Below are positions 42,983-52,256 of a DNA stretch of 64,000 nucleotides, in pieces; position 1 is the first letter of the stretch; each line of letters opens with the position of its first letter. The DNA lies in the NCBI RefSeq assembly GCF_009834915.1, contig NZ_WVHS01000004.1, positions 124,001 through 188,000 of the forward strand. Direction: 5' to 3'. Made by a program: the position numbers and the translations under genes. The DNA is from Hufsiella ginkgonis. GTDB taxonomy: Bacteria > Bacteroidota > Bacteroidia > Sphingobacteriales > Sphingobacteriaceae. The notes below the pieces were generated by a model. That model did no database searches, was not told the origin of the DNA, and saw nothing but the letters and a program-made list of their open reading frames with translations.

Positions 42983-44656
42983 ATGACTACTGAAAGCTTT
43001 GTAATCGGCGTAGACTATGGCACGGATTCCGTCCGTTCGGTGCTTGTTAACACGCAATCCGGCCAGGAAATCGCCTCTGCTATATATTATTATCCACGTT
43101 GGAAAAAAGGATTGTATTGTGATCCCTCTCGGAACCAATTCAGGCAGCACCCGCTAGACTACGTCGAGGGTCTTGAATTTACCATTAAATCATGCCTCGA
43201 ACAGGCCGGGCCGGCAGTAGCCGCGCAGGTAAAAGCGATCTCCGTAGACACCACCGGATCTACTCCCGTGGCCGTCGATCACAGCGGTATACCCCTGGCC
43301 CTGCTTCCCGGGTTTGAACACAACCCCAATGCCATGTTTGTGCTTTGGAAGGACCATACTTCCGTAAATGAAGCCGCAGAGATCAACGAGCACGCCACCC
43401 GGTTCCCGGTAAATTACCTGCAGTTCGTGGGCGGTATCTACTCTTCAGAGTGGTTCTGGTCAAAACTGCTCCATATTCTCCGCACAGACGAGGACGTCAG
43501 GAACGCCTGTTACTCCTGGGTAGAACATTGCGACTGGATCCCGTTCCTGCTGGCAGGCGGCAAACGGTCGGCAGATATCCGCAGGGGCGTATGTTCCGCG
43601 GGGCATAAATCGCTCTGGGCGGCAGAATTTGGAGGGCTCCCGCCCGAAGAATTTTTCAGCTCGCTCGATCCGTTGCTGGCCGGCTATACGTCAAGGCTGT
43701 TTACCGAAACTTACACGGCCGACCAGGCGGCAGGCACCCTGGGCGAAGAATGGGCCGCCCGCCTGGGACTTTCCACGGCGGTGATCATCGGCATCGGCGC
43801 ATTCGATGCGCACATGGGCGCCGTGGGCGGCCAGATAGAGCCCTACTTCCTGAGTAAGGTAATGGGAACGTCTACCTGCGACATGTTGGTAGCTCCCGCA
43901 ACGGAAGTGAACGATACCCTCGTAAAAGGGATCTGCGGCCAGGTGCCCGGATCCATCATTCCCGGCATGATCGGCATGGAGGCGGGCCAGTCTGCCTTCG
44001 GCGATGCCTATGCCTGGTTCAGGAACCTGCTCATGTGGCCGCTGAAGCACCTCGTTACCGAAAGCAGCGTGCTTACCGCTGAACTGGCACAGGTACTCGT
44101 TAACGACGTCGAAGCGCGGATCATTCCCGAGCTGAGCAGGCTCGCAGAACAGCTTCCCGTAGAGGAATATGGAGAGCTGGCGATCGACTGGATGAACGGA
44201 CGGCGCACGCCGGATGCCAACCAGGCGCTAAAAGGTGCGTTTTTAGGCTTAGGCCTGGGCAGCGATGCCGTCAAATTATTCCGCGCACTGGCGGAAGCGA
44301 CCTGTTTCGGCGCCCGCAAGATCGTAGACCGCTTCATCGAACAGGGCATCCCCGTAAAAGGGCTGATCGGCCTGGGCGGCGTAGCCCGGAAGTCGCCGTA
44401 CATTATGCAGATGATGGCCGATGTGATGAATATGCCCATTAAGATCCACCGTTCAGAACAAACCTGCGCCATCGGTGCCGCCATGTTCGCCGCGACGGCA
44501 GCCGGTATCTATCCCCGTGTAGAAGACGCCATGGAAGCCATGGGCCAGGGTTTCGATGCCATTTATGAGCCGGACGCTGAAAAGGCGGCCATTTACGCAA
44601 AACGCTACGAACAATATACCACCGCAGGAAATCTCGTTGAAACAATTACCCGATGA
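42983..44656 (+). CDS. araB: Ribulokinase
   Basis: Phosphorylates L-ribulose to L-ribulose 5-phosphate. A 557-residue FGGY kinase: GVDYGTDSVRSVLV at residues 8-21 binds phosphate, SVDTTGSTPVAVD near 88, the HCDWIPFLLAG substrate segment near 190, and C-terminal GLGGVARKSPYIMQMMADV near 458. Its length and the araB-type motifs separate it from xylulokinases. Its stop overlaps the araD start (ATGA, 4 bases). First enzyme gene after araR in the rightward ara operon. Confidence 0.96.
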   Translation: MTTESFVIGVDYGTDSVRSVLVNTQSGQEIASAIYYYPRWKKGLYCDPSRNQFRQHPLDYVEGLEFTIKSCLEQAGPAVAAQVKAISVDTTGSTPVAVDHSGIPLALLPGFEHNPNAMFVLWKDHTSVNEAAEINEHATRFPVNYLQFVGGIYSSEWFWSKLLHILRTDEDVRNACYSWVEHCDWIPFLLAGGKRSADIRRGVCSAGHKSLWAAEFGGLPPEEFFSSLDPLLAGYTSRLFTETYTADQAAGTLGEEWAARLGLSTAVIIGIGAFDAHMGAVGGQIEPYFLSKVMGTSTCDMLVAPATEVNDTLVKGICGQVPGSIIPGMIGMEAGQSAFGDAYAWFRNLLMWPLKHLVTESSVLTAELAQVLVNDVEARIIPELSRLAEQLPVEEYGELAIDWMNGRRTPDANQALKGAFLGLGLGSDAVKLFRALAEATCFGARKIVDRFIEQGIPVKGLIGLGGVARKSPYIMQMMADVMNMPIKIHRSEQTCAIGAAMFAATAAGIYPRVEDAMEAMGQGFDAIYEPDAEKAAIYAKRYEQYTTAGNLVETITR

Positions 44657-45351
44657 GTATCTATCAGCATATCAAACAATCGGCCTACGACGCCAACATG
44701 GAGCTCCCGAAGCTCGGTCTCGTATTATTTACTTTTGGAAACGTAAGCGCCGCCGACCGCTCACTGGGTGTATTCGCCATTAAGCCGAGCGGCGTGCCCT
44801 ACGAAAACCTGACACCGGACATGATGGTGATCGTAGACTTCGACGGAAAAACCGTACAGGGCGATCTACGCCCCTCTTCCGACACCAAAACACACGCCGT
44901 GCTCTACAAACACTGGGAACAAATTAACGGCATCGTACACACGCATTCCACCTATGCTACGGCATGGGCGCAGGCGCAACGCGATATCCCGATATTTGGC
45001 ACCACCCACGCAGATCATAACACCGTGGATATTCCCTGTGCTCCGCCGATGAGCGATGCGATGATCGTGGGTGACTATGAATACCAGACCGGTTTCCAGA
45101 TCATGGACCACTTTACAGAAAAAGGCCTGGACTACCAGGAAGTTGAAATGGTACTGGTAGGAAACCATGCCCCGTTTACCTGGGGGAAAACTCCCGAAAA
45201 AGCCGTTTACAACAGCGCGGTGCTCGAAACGGTAGCCAAAATGGCGCTGCTCACAGAGCAGGTAAGAAAAGATACGCCGCGCTTACAAGACTCATTGATT
45301 AAAAAACACTACGAACGGAAACACGGCCCCGACTCGTACTACGGCCAGTAG
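44653..45351 (+). CDS. araD: L-ribulose-5-phosphate 4-epimerase
   Basis: Converts L-ribulose 5-phosphate to D-xylulose 5-phosphate for the pentose phosphate pathway. The 232-residue class II aldolase-like enzyme shows the zinc ligands in IVHTHSTYATAWA (two His near 97) and the later His in VLVGNHAPFTWG near 172; TTHADH near 117 is also conserved. Length is standard. It overlaps araB by 4 bases. The araA gene follows after 157 bases of non-coding repeats. Confidence 0.96.
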   Translation: MSIYQHIKQSAYDANMELPKLGLVLFTFGNVSAADRSLGVFAIKPSGVPYENLTPDMMVIVDFDGKTVQGDLRPSSDTKTHAVLYKHWEQINGIVHTHSTYATAWAQAQRDIPIFGTTHADHNTVDIPCAPPMSDAMIVGDYEYQTGFQIMDHFTEKGLDYQEVEMVLVGNHAPFTWGKTPEKAVYNSAVLETVAKMALLTEQVRKDTPRLQDSLIKKHYERKHGPDSYYGQ

Positions 45352-45360
45352 CAATGGCTG

Positions 45361-45505
45361 GAAGTTTAACGTGGGACGTTCGACGTTCCGGAAGATCACT
45401 ATAAACGGATTAATAAAAAGCAATTAAATCAACACCTCGTTTTCGTTTGTCTTCACTACAGGCATTACGCCGGAACGTCAAACGCATAACACCTAACGTC
45501 AAACC
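45361..45505. repeat. ACGT-type repeats and inverted repeat in the araD-araA gap
   Basis: The gap repeats AACGTGGGACGTTCGACG-like units at its left end and GGAACGTCAAACG at its right end. GACGTTCCGG (45382-45391) and CCGGAACGTC (45470-45479) are exact inverted repeats that could close a large hairpin before araA. The style matches the rpmB-rpmG gap. The interior is AT-rich and has no gene. Confidence 0.6.
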
Positions 45506-45508
45506 CAA

Positions 45509-47002
45509 ATGATAGATCTCAAAAGTTTCGAAGTCTGGTTCATCACCGGTAGCCAGGACTTATATGGTGAGGAAACACTCAAACAGGTAGCCGAACACTC
45601 ACGGGAAATTGCCCTGGGGCTCGATGCGGCATCACAGATCCCGGTGAGGGTGGTATTTAAGCCGACGGTTAAATCGACGGAAGAAATTTACCAGGTGATC
45701 CAGCAAGCCAACGTAGCCGAAAACTGTATCGGCCTGATTGCGTGGATGCACACTTTCTCTCCCGCGAAAATGTGGATCCGCGGCCTGGGCATTTTAAAGA
45801 AGCCCCTGCTGCACCTGCATACCCAGTATAACCGCGACCTGCCATGGAGCACCATCGACATGGACTTCATGAACCTCACGCAGAGCGCCCATGGCGACCG
45901 GGAGTTCGGCTTTATGGTATCGCGCATGCGCCTGGAACGGAAGGTGGTGGTTGGGCATTGGCAAGACCCTGAAGCGCTCGCACAGATTGGCGGCTGGACC
46001 CGCGTAGCCGCCGGCTGGTACGACTGGCAGGGCGCTAAATTCGCCCGCTTTGGCGATAATATGCGTTACGTAGCCGTTACCGACGGCGATAAGGTGGAAG
46101 CCGAGCTGAAATTCGGTTACTCCGTAAATTCCTACGGCATCGGCGACCTCGTGAAACTGGTAGGCGAAGTAAGCGACCAGTCGCTCGACCACCTCATCAC
46201 CGAATATGAAGACCGTTACACCATGTCGGCCGATCTCCGCAAAGGCGGCGACCGCCATACGTCCGTGAGAGAGGCGGCCCGGATCGAGATCGGCCTGCGT
46301 GCCTTCTTACAGCAAGGCGGTTTTAAAGGGTTCACCGACACTTTCGAAGACCTCCACGGCATGCTCCAGTTGCCCGGTATCGCGGCACAGCGCTTAATGA
46401 ACGAAGGGTACGGCTTCGCCGGAGAGGGCGACTGGAAAACCGCAGCCCTTGTTCGCGCCTGTAAAGTGATGGGTACAGGCCTCCCGGGAGGCAACGCCTT
46501 TATGGAAGACTACACCTATCACTTCGACCCCGCCAATCAGCTGGTGCTAGGTTCGCATATGCTGGAGATCGACGAGTCCATCGCCAGGGGCAGGGCGTCG
46601 CTGGAGGTACACCCGCTCGGCATCGGCGGCAAAAGCGACCCGGCGCGCCTCGTATTTAACGTAGCAGGCGGGCCGGCCATCAACGCCTCTATCGTCGATA
46701 TGGGCAACCGCTTCCGGATGCTCGTAAACGAGGTGGAAGCCATCGAACCGCTCCACGATCTTCCTAAATTACCCGTAGCCCGCGTGCTCTGGAAACCGTT
46801 ACCGGATATGAAAACCGGCTGCGCCGCCTGGATCTACGCCGGTGGAGCGCATCACACCGCTTACAGCCAAAACCTGGACGCCGGGCAGATGGCGGATTTC
46901 GCGGCTATCGCCGGGATCGAGTGCGTGAGGATCGATAAGGACACGAAGCTCGACCAGCTGAGGAACGAGCTCAGGTGGAGTGAAGCGTACTGGAGTAAAT
47001 AA
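45509..47002 (+). CDS. araA: L-arabinose isomerase
   Basis: Interconverts L-arabinose and L-ribulose with a divalent metal. The 497-residue protein starts [26 protein letters not shown], the AraA signature, and has the metal/catalytic region [18 protein letters not shown] near 305, [10 protein letters not shown] and HMLEIDES near 335, and GGAHHTAYS near 448. Length is standard. Third enzyme gene of the araBDA operon, with a strong terminator shortly after the stop. The isomerase pathway is complete in the window. Confidence 0.97.
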   Translation: MIDLKSFEVWFITGSQDLYGEETLKQVAEHSREIALGLDAASQIPVRVVFKPTVKSTEEIYQVIQQANVAENCIGLIAWMHTFSPAKMWIRGLGILKKPLLHLHTQYNRDLPWSTIDMDFMNLTQSAHGDREFGFMVSRMRLERKVVVGHWQDPEALAQIGGWTRVAAGWYDWQGAKFARFGDNMRYVAVTDGDKVEAELKFGYSVNSYGIGDLVKLVGEVSDQSLDHLITEYEDRYTMSADLRKGGDRHTSVREAARIEIGLRAFLQQGGFKGFTDTFEDLHGMLQLPGIAAQRLMNEGYGFAGEGDWKTAALVRACKVMGTGLPGGNAFMEDYTYHFDPANQLVLGSHMLEIDESIARGRASLEVHPLGIGGKSDPARLVFNVAGGPAINASIVDMGNRFRMLVNEVEAIEPLHDLPKLPVARVLWKPLPDMKTGCAAWIYAGGAHHTAYSQNLDAGQMADFAAIAGIECVRIDKDTKLDQLRNELRWSEAYWSK

Positions 47003-47026
47003 CATTTCGCACGATAAACCGATCAA

Positions 47027-47068
47027 AACGCCGGGAGCTGACAAAATCACGTCACCTTCCGGCGTTCT
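47027..47068 (+). terminator. Terminator of the ara operon
   Basis: AACGCCGG (47027-47034) pairs with CCGGCGTT (47059-47066), with TGAC/GTCA inside; 24 bases after the araA stop. The T-tract is weak (TTCTTC). Confidence 0.6.
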
Positions 47069-47134
47069 TCGTATTACAAGCAGCCAGCAGACGCGGCAGA
47101 ACCCGCGAGACGGGAAACCCCGGCAGCCAGGCAG

Positions 47135-47536
47135 TTAATTCGAGGCCTTATAACTTAAGTAATCGCCATCCGAAATAAACACATGCTTGTCCACCGGCCA
47201 GTTATACAGGTAAACCCAGCATTCCATATCACCGGTGGCGGTGCAGATGTTCACTATTTTGCGGACGTATTCGTCGGACGGATCGGGAATTTCGCTTATC
47301 ATTTCATATTGATCCAGCACCGGCCATACCTCCGGGTCGCTGATAGCTACCACGGTGCCACAAACCACGCTTTCGGCAGCCGGGTCATGTACCGCGCCGG
47401 GATAGTTCCCGATGTCGTACAAATACCCTTTAAAACAGCCTGATCCTATCCGGACACTCCGCTCTTTCAAATATTCTGCATATTTATTCCCGGTTTGCAG
47501 CAATGTTCCATAAATAAATAACAGATTCTTGGCCAT
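47135..47536 (-). CDS. Gamma-glutamylcyclotransferase-like protein
   Basis: A 133-residue GGCT-fold protein: FIYGTLLQTGNKY contains the YGTL cofactor-like loop, then CFKGYLYDIGNYPGAV and the acidic Glu in DQYEMIS near residue 75 that acts as catalytic base in family members. Likely cleaves gamma-glutamyl amino acids or related amines to 5-oxoproline; exact substrate is unknown. It is a lone leftward gene between two rightward genes. Confidence 0.85.
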   Translation of the reverse strand: MAKNLLFIYGTLLQTGNKYAEYLKERSVRIGSGCFKGYLYDIGNYPGAVHDPAAESVVCGTVVAISDPEVWPVLDQYEMISEIPDPSDEYVRKIVNICTATGDMECWVYLYNWPVDKHVFISDGDYLSYKASN

Positions 47537-47704
47537 CGGGGATTAATGAAGTGTATGGTATCATAATATCGCGTTCTTCACCGATTCTTCATAATCTTTT
47601 TTACCAAAAATTATATTTTACAACGAAATCCGGCGGTTGAAAGGCAATAAATCCGGCCGATGATGTTTTCACAAAAAAAAATGTAAAATCTTTAAAAAAT
47701 CGCA

Positions 47705-47732
47705 TTGTTTTTATCAAAATAATGTACATTAG
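47705..47732 (+). promoter_or_regulatory. Possible glnA promoter
   Basis: TTG (47705-47707) and TACATTAG (47725-47732), one base from TAnnTTTG, lie in a very AT-rich leader 70 bases before the glnA ATG. The 17-bp spacer is shorter than the usual 19-21. Confidence 0.3.
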
Positions 47733-47801
47733 CCGTTAAAATAGGTGTTTTAATAACAGAACTGCAAACCTACACCCCAAAATTTATAAATCAATCAAAC
47801 A

Positions 47802-48809
47802 ATGGCAAAACTTGAGTACATCTGGCTCGATGGATACAAACCCACCCAGAGCCTACGTAGTAAAACTAAAATTGAAAAAGATTTTAGCGGCAAATTAGAG
47901 GACCTTCCGATGTGGAGTTTCGACGGTTCTTCTACCGAGCAGGCACCTGGCGGATCGTCGGACTGCTTGTTAAAACCAGTGTTTGTTTGCCCTGACCCGC
48001 AACGTAAAGATGGCTACCTGGTGATGTGTGAAGTATTGTCGGCAGACGGGACCCCGCACGAATCGAATGGTCGTGCCGAGATAGAGGATGACGATAACGA
48101 CTTCTGGTTTGGTTTCGAGCAAGAGTACTTCCTGTGGGATCCTGCCACCAATAAACCTCTTGGGTTCCCCGCAGGAGGCTATCCCGGTCCGCAAGGCCCT
48201 TACTACTGTTCTGTAGGTGCACAAAATGCTTACGGCAGAGAGATCGTTGAAGAACACCTCGATGTTTGTTTAGAGGCAGGCCTGAACGTAGAAGGCATCA
48301 ACGCCGAAGTTGCCGCCGGTCAGTGGGAGTTCCAGATCTTCTCAAAAGGTGCTGCGGATTGCGGCGACCAGATCTGGGTTGCCCGCTACCTGCTCGAAAG
48401 AATCGGTGAAAAATACGGCGTATCCATCAACTGGCATTGCAAACCGCTTGGAGCGCTCGACTGGAACGGTTCAGGCATGCACGCCAACTTCTCTAACACT
48501 ACCCTGCGCACCGCGGGAAGCAAAGAGATCTTCGATAAGATCTGCGAATCTTTCCGCCCGGTAGTAAAAGAGCACATTGAAGTTTATGGTGCAGACAACC
48601 ACCTGCGCTTAACCGGTAAGCACGAAACTGCAAGTATCCACGACTTTAGCTTCGGTGTTTCTGACCGTGGCGCTTCGATCCGTATCCCCGTTCAGGTTCC
48701 TAAATGGGGCTGGAAAGGTTACCTGGAAGATCGTCGTCCGAACTCGGCCGCAGATCCGTACAAAGTTGCCGCACGTATCATCAAAACCGTTAAATCCGCC
48801 GCGCTTTAA
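47802..48809 (+). CDS. glnA: Glutamine synthetase, type II (eukaryote-like)
   Basis: Makes glutamine from glutamate, ammonia and ATP. The 335-residue protein is the short GSII form: YIWLDGYKPTQSLRSKTK at the start, WSFDGSSTEQAPGGSSDCLL, WFGFEQEYFLWDP near 105, GPYYCSVGAQNAYGREIVEEH near 130, WHCKPL, NGSGMHANFS near 220 and the RGASIRIPV motif near 290. Bacterial type I is about 470 residues and type III about 720. A strong hairpin ends the gene. Regulation by adenylylation is not expected in this type. Confidence 0.95.
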   Translation: MAKLEYIWLDGYKPTQSLRSKTKIEKDFSGKLEDLPMWSFDGSSTEQAPGGSSDCLLKPVFVCPDPQRKDGYLVMCEVLSADGTPHESNGRAEIEDDDNDFWFGFEQEYFLWDPATNKPLGFPAGGYPGPQGPYYCSVGAQNAYGREIVEEHLDVCLEAGLNVEGINAEVAAGQWEFQIFSKGAADCGDQIWVARYLLERIGEKYGVSINWHCKPLGALDWNGSGMHANFSNTTLRTAGSKEIFDKICESFRPVVKEHIEVYGADNHLRLTGKHETASIHDFSFGVSDRGASIRIPVQVPKWGWKGYLEDRRPNSAADPYKVAARIIKTVKSAAL

Positions 48810-48830
48810 TTAACGAAAGCTGTCAAATAC

Positions 48831-48859
48831 AAGAGGTCGTCCTAAAAAGACGGCCTCTT
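48831..48859 (+). terminator. Terminator of glnA
   Basis: AAGAGGTCGTC (48831-48841) pairs with GACGGCCTCTT (48849-48859), 11 bp including one G-U pair, 7-base loop; 21 bases after the stop. Confidence 0.75.
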
Positions 48860-48870
48860 CCTGTTGTAGG

Positions 48871-48949
48871 GAGCTGATGGCTGATAGCTAATAGCTGATA
48901 GCTGATAGCTGATGACTGATGACTGATAGCTGCCGATAACCGATAGCTT
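48871..48949. repeat. Tract of degenerate AGCTGATAGC repeats
   Basis: About eight to nine units: AGCTGATGGCTGATAGCTAA, then GCTGATAGCTGATAGCTGATG, ACTGATGACTGATAGCTG, and CCGATAACCGATAGC. Unit length is 7-10 bases. It lies between the glnA terminator and the cupin gene and belongs to the same family as 6551-6607. Confidence 0.75.
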
Positions 48950-49012
48950 GTAACCTGTAATTTAAGATGGTTTCCGACCCTATAGCCACCAGCCTTTTTC
49001 GTATACTTGTAC

Positions 49013-49342
49013 ATGACCGAATCTCCCTTTTATAGCTTCGACGACATCCTTGTAAAAGAGATCGCCCCGGGGTTCTTTTCCAAACTGATCCACACCTCGG
49101 GCAATACAATTAATTTTATTGAAGTAAAAGCCGGCAACCATGTCGCACTGCATAAACATCCGCATGAGCAGTATACCTTCGTACTGGAGGGCGAATTCGA
49201 GCTCACCATCAACGACGATACCCGGGTGCTGAACCCCGGCCTGTTCGCACTGGTGCCTTCGGATACTTTACACGGCGGAACCTCGTTAACAGATTGTAAA
49301 CTGCTGGATATTTTCAGCCCGGTACGCGAAGATTACCGCTAA
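49013..49342 (+). CDS. Small cupin-domain protein
   Basis: A 109-residue single-domain cupin. HKHPHEQYTFVLEGEFELTIND holds the first cupin motif with three His and one Glu metal ligands; the second motif is LVPSDTLHGGTS with a His. The ATG at 49013 is chosen over a TTG at 49007. No HTH domain is fused. Function is unknown; many such proteins are sugar-related sensors or isomerases. TATACTTG ends 3 bases before the ATG, so the message may lack a leader. Confidence 0.85.
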   Translation: MTESPFYSFDDILVKEIAPGFFSKLIHTSGNTINFIEVKAGNHVALHKHPHEQYTFVLEGEFELTINDDTRVLNPGLFALVPSDTLHGGTSLTDCKLLDIFSPVREDYR

Positions 49343-49356
49343 CCGGGAATTTCAGT

Positions 49357-49364
49357 TACCTTTG
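49357..49364 (+). promoter_or_regulatory. Promoter -7 box of the 49396 gene
   Basis: TACCTTTG is a perfect TAnnTTTG, 31 bases before the ATG. A matching -33 box is unclear. Confidence 0.45.
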
Positions 49365-49395
49365 GTCCTTAATTATTTATCGTAATATACTTAAA

Positions 49396-50301
49396 ATGAA
49401 ATTATTAAAAGTTGTATCGGGCTTGTGTGTTTGGAGTATGGTTGCCGTAAGTTCTTTCGCGCAGAAGTTGCCCGACCAGCAGGAGGTGAGCCTCCGGCCG
49501 CCGGCAAACATCAAAATTGACGGTAAGGCGACAGAATGGCCCGCTTTCCAGGCATATAATAAGTCGACATCGCTGTTTTATACGATCACCAACGACGACG
49601 ACAACCTGTACCTTGCGGTTCAATCCACCAATTCGGGTATTACCAATAAGATCATGCGCGGTGGCCTTACATTTACGGTAAACACTACCGGCAAGAAAAA
49701 AGAAAAAGAGGGGATCTCTATCATGTTCCCTGTGCCGCCTAAAAACGATATGATGTCTATGATGCAAGGCATGCGTACGGCCATGGGTGGTGCCGGCGGT
49801 CCGGGTGGTCGCCCGGGTCAGACCGTAATAATGGGGGGACCGCCTTCCGGGGATCCCGCTGCAATGATGAAACGTGCCGACTCCATTATGTACGAAATGA
49901 ACCGACAGCAGATAGACAAGCTGAAAGACATCAAAGTGTTCGGCATCAAAGACATCACAGACTCGTTGCTTTCTATTTACAACGAAGAAGGCATCAAGGC
50001 CCGTGCGCTGTTCGACGGCAACAGGAACTATACGTATGAACTGGCCATCCCGTTAAAATACCTCAGCATCACTACCAATAACCCGAAAGAATTTACCTAC
50101 AACATTAAGCTGAACGGCATGCAGCTAAACCTGCCCCCTCCTCCTCCGTCAATGGCTGGCGGCGGCGCTCCCACGGTGGTAATTAACGGTGCTCCGATGG
50201 GCGGCGGCGGTATGCGCATGGGCGGACCGGGTGGTATAGACTTCATGTCGATGTTTAGCGTAACCGATTTCTGGGGTAAATATACGCTGGCAAAGAAATA
50301 G
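49396..50301 (+). CDS. Exported protein with CBM9/DOMON-like domain and Gly/Met-rich segments
   Basis: A 301-residue exported protein: signal peptide 1-22. Residues about 35-110 contain IDGKATEWPAFQ and YTITNDDDNLYLAVQSTN, the pattern of carbohydrate-binding family 9-like / DOMON domains that bind sugars or haem. Residues about 115-175 are rich in Met, Gly and Pro, and a second Gly-rich stretch lies near 250-285. It is a lone gene converging with the membrane protein. Partner and ligand are unknown; a TonB-system accessory is a guess. Confidence 0.72.
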   Translation: MKLLKVVSGLCVWSMVAVSSFAQKLPDQQEVSLRPPANIKIDGKATEWPAFQAYNKSTSLFYTITNDDDNLYLAVQSTNSGITNKIMRGGLTFTVNTTGKKKEKEGISIMFPVPPKNDMMSMMQGMRTAMGGAGGPGGRPGQTVIMGGPPSGDPAAMMKRADSIMYEMNRQQIDKLKDIKVFGIKDITDSLLSIYNEEGIKARALFDGNRNYTYELAIPLKYLSITTNNPKEFTYNIKLNGMQLNLPPPPPSMAGGGAPTVVINGAPMGGGGMRMGGPGGIDFMSMFSVTDFWGKYTLAKK

Positions 50302-50324
50302 ATCTCTCGCTACCGCCGAGGTCC

Positions 50325-52064
50325 TTAATAAGTGCGAAGGTCGGCGCCCGGAATTTTCCTCAGCAGACCGATATAACGCGGCTCTTTTGACACTGCCGTC
50401 GGTCCTATCCTGTACCGGGTGCTGGAACAAGCCAACCAGGACTCATTTTTTTCTGCGGGGAAAGCAGTTACTTCACGGTAATTGATTCCCGCTTCGCGTA
50501 ACCTGGTCCGGCTTGCCGGAAGAAAACCGAAATTGACTAATACGGGAGATCGTGAGGCGCGCATCTCCGCCAATTGGTATCGCAGGAATATGGTTTGCAC
50601 GATGTTTTTAGGAATTGATAACAGGCTGAGCCCTATATTAAAAAAAAGAGCCAGGTAGAGAATACTTTTTATTCTCCTGGAAAGCGGTGATAACGAAGCC
50701 AGCTCGAGCAAAAGGATAAACAACAGGGGAACGAGCCATAACTGCGGCACCAATCGCGCCCACCACGCCTCCGAAACGATAAATATTGATACCGCCAGTA
50801 TAGTAAGCGCATACAACATATAAGTAATGCCGGGAAGTGATTTTACGCGAACCAGTTCGCCAACAACCAACCCAACGGCCAAAAGGAATATGCCGCAAAA
50901 GAACGGTCCCAGCGCAGCGATGCGTGTGTCGGGAAGAACGGCATCCCGTATCTCCATGCGATCAACCGAAAAGGGGATTTTTAACCGGGGAGAGGTTGCC
51001 GGGTAGGCAGAAACATTTTCGGTATGCGAAAAAATGGAGATAAAAAACTTCTCGAACCTGTTCTTTTCCCGAAAGGAAACGGGCGTGTTCATGATGAAGA
51101 TATCTACCGCCGGCTTTCCCGAGGCCGTCATCAGCGGATAAAACGGGTGACCTTTACTCAGCGAATTTTTTACATACGGATTGTAACCGGCTATACCGAT
51201 GGCGGCGGCTCCCGCTATGGCCACGCATAAGGCGGTCCGTTTCAGGTCGTTTGTCCGTCTTCTAAATACCATAATGGCGAACAATCCAATGATAAATATC
51301 CCCACAAACGGCACACCGGTGAATTTAATATTGATAACCATCAGCATACTCAATCCCAGGAGGACCAGATTTGTGCGGCTTGCTTCCGCGAAGACGAGGC
51401 AGCAAGCTGAAGCCAGGCACAGTAGTAGCGATGCTAACTGGCCGTCGATGCAAAAACTGAACAGTTGGGTAATAGTAACCGGGTTGAGTGCTGCAAAGGC
51501 GCTCAGCAATAACACTTTATAGCGTGACAATGGCGTTGCGGCAGTTAGCGCACACACGCAAAGGAAGAAACCCGCCACAGCAAGCAGGATATTGGTGGCT
51601 TTACCACTTTCGATCCGGTCTGTAAAACCGTAAATAACAGCCGACGAAAGCTCCGCACCTTTCGCATAATGATTTATCCAAATTGCATAACTGACGCTAT
51701 CGGGCGGTATTTCCCTGGCCGGGTTCCATCCATTTTTAAGCTGATAAACGGTTTCCTGGTGATAAGCCTGGCCATCGTAGGAAGTATCATAGGTTACGGA
51801 AGCGGCAAATACGGCTGATGCTACCAATGCCAGGTGTGCGCCAATTGCCTTAAAGTACCTGGTAAGGTTACCCTTCCGGGAGTATACCAAAACGGTCACG
51901 TACACAATTACAAGCGACACCGGGAAATGCCAGGGCGTTAGCCGGTAACCTGCCAGGAAAGTGACCGAAGGCAGCATCAGCATCACCACGACGAATGCAA
52001 GCAACATGCCGCCAAGCAATAGTTCAAAAGAGAGTTCGCCGATTCGCGGCTTCACCATAATCAA
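50325..52064 (-). CDS. Polytopic membrane protein, glycosyltransferase GT-C-like
   Basis: A 579-residue inner-membrane protein with about 12 predicted helices through most of its length. A hydrophilic loop after the third helix contains DTSYDGQAYHQETVYQLKNGWNP, an acidic, tyrosine-rich segment similar in place to the periplasmic first loop of GT-C glycosyltransferases that use polyprenyl-linked sugars. The C-terminal 100 residues are soluble. The start could be the ATG at 52058. No neighbours point to a pathway. The fold call is inference; the exact family is not recognised. Confidence 0.6.
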   Translation of the reverse strand: MIMVKPRIGELSFELLLGGMLLAFVVVMLMLPSVTFLAGYRLTPWHFPVSLVIVYVTVLVYSRKGNLTRYFKAIGAHLALVASAVFAASVTYDTSYDGQAYHQETVYQLKNGWNPAREIPPDSVSYAIWINHYAKGAELSSAVIYGFTDRIESGKATNILLAVAGFFLCVCALTAATPLSRYKVLLLSAFAALNPVTITQLFSFCIDGQLASLLLCLASACCLVFAEASRTNLVLLGLSMLMVINIKFTGVPFVGIFIIGLFAIMVFRRRTNDLKRTALCVAIAGAAAIGIAGYNPYVKNSLSKGHPFYPLMTASGKPAVDIFIMNTPVSFREKNRFEKFFISIFSHTENVSAYPATSPRLKIPFSVDRMEIRDAVLPDTRIAALGPFFCGIFLLAVGLVVGELVRVKSLPGITYMLYALTILAVSIFIVSEAWWARLVPQLWLVPLLFILLLELASLSPLSRRIKSILYLALFFNIGLSLLSIPKNIVQTIFLRYQLAEMRASRSPVLVNFGFLPASRTRLREAGINYREVTAFPAEKNESWLACSSTRYRIGPTAVSKEPRYIGLLRKIPGADLRTY

Positions 52065-52256
52065 GCTATTTGATCAGTAAATATACTGTATTCAATGAAT
52101 GGCTGCCTCGTACATTGCGCAAAAAAAGCCGCCCTTAACAAGGACAGCTTTTAACGGGATGGTTCATTTTCGCACCGGCTCAGGGAAATCCCGGGAGCCC
52201 ATCGGTTCAGTTTTCATCAATATGGTGCGGGCGTCCGGGTAGTATCAGCCATGGCG

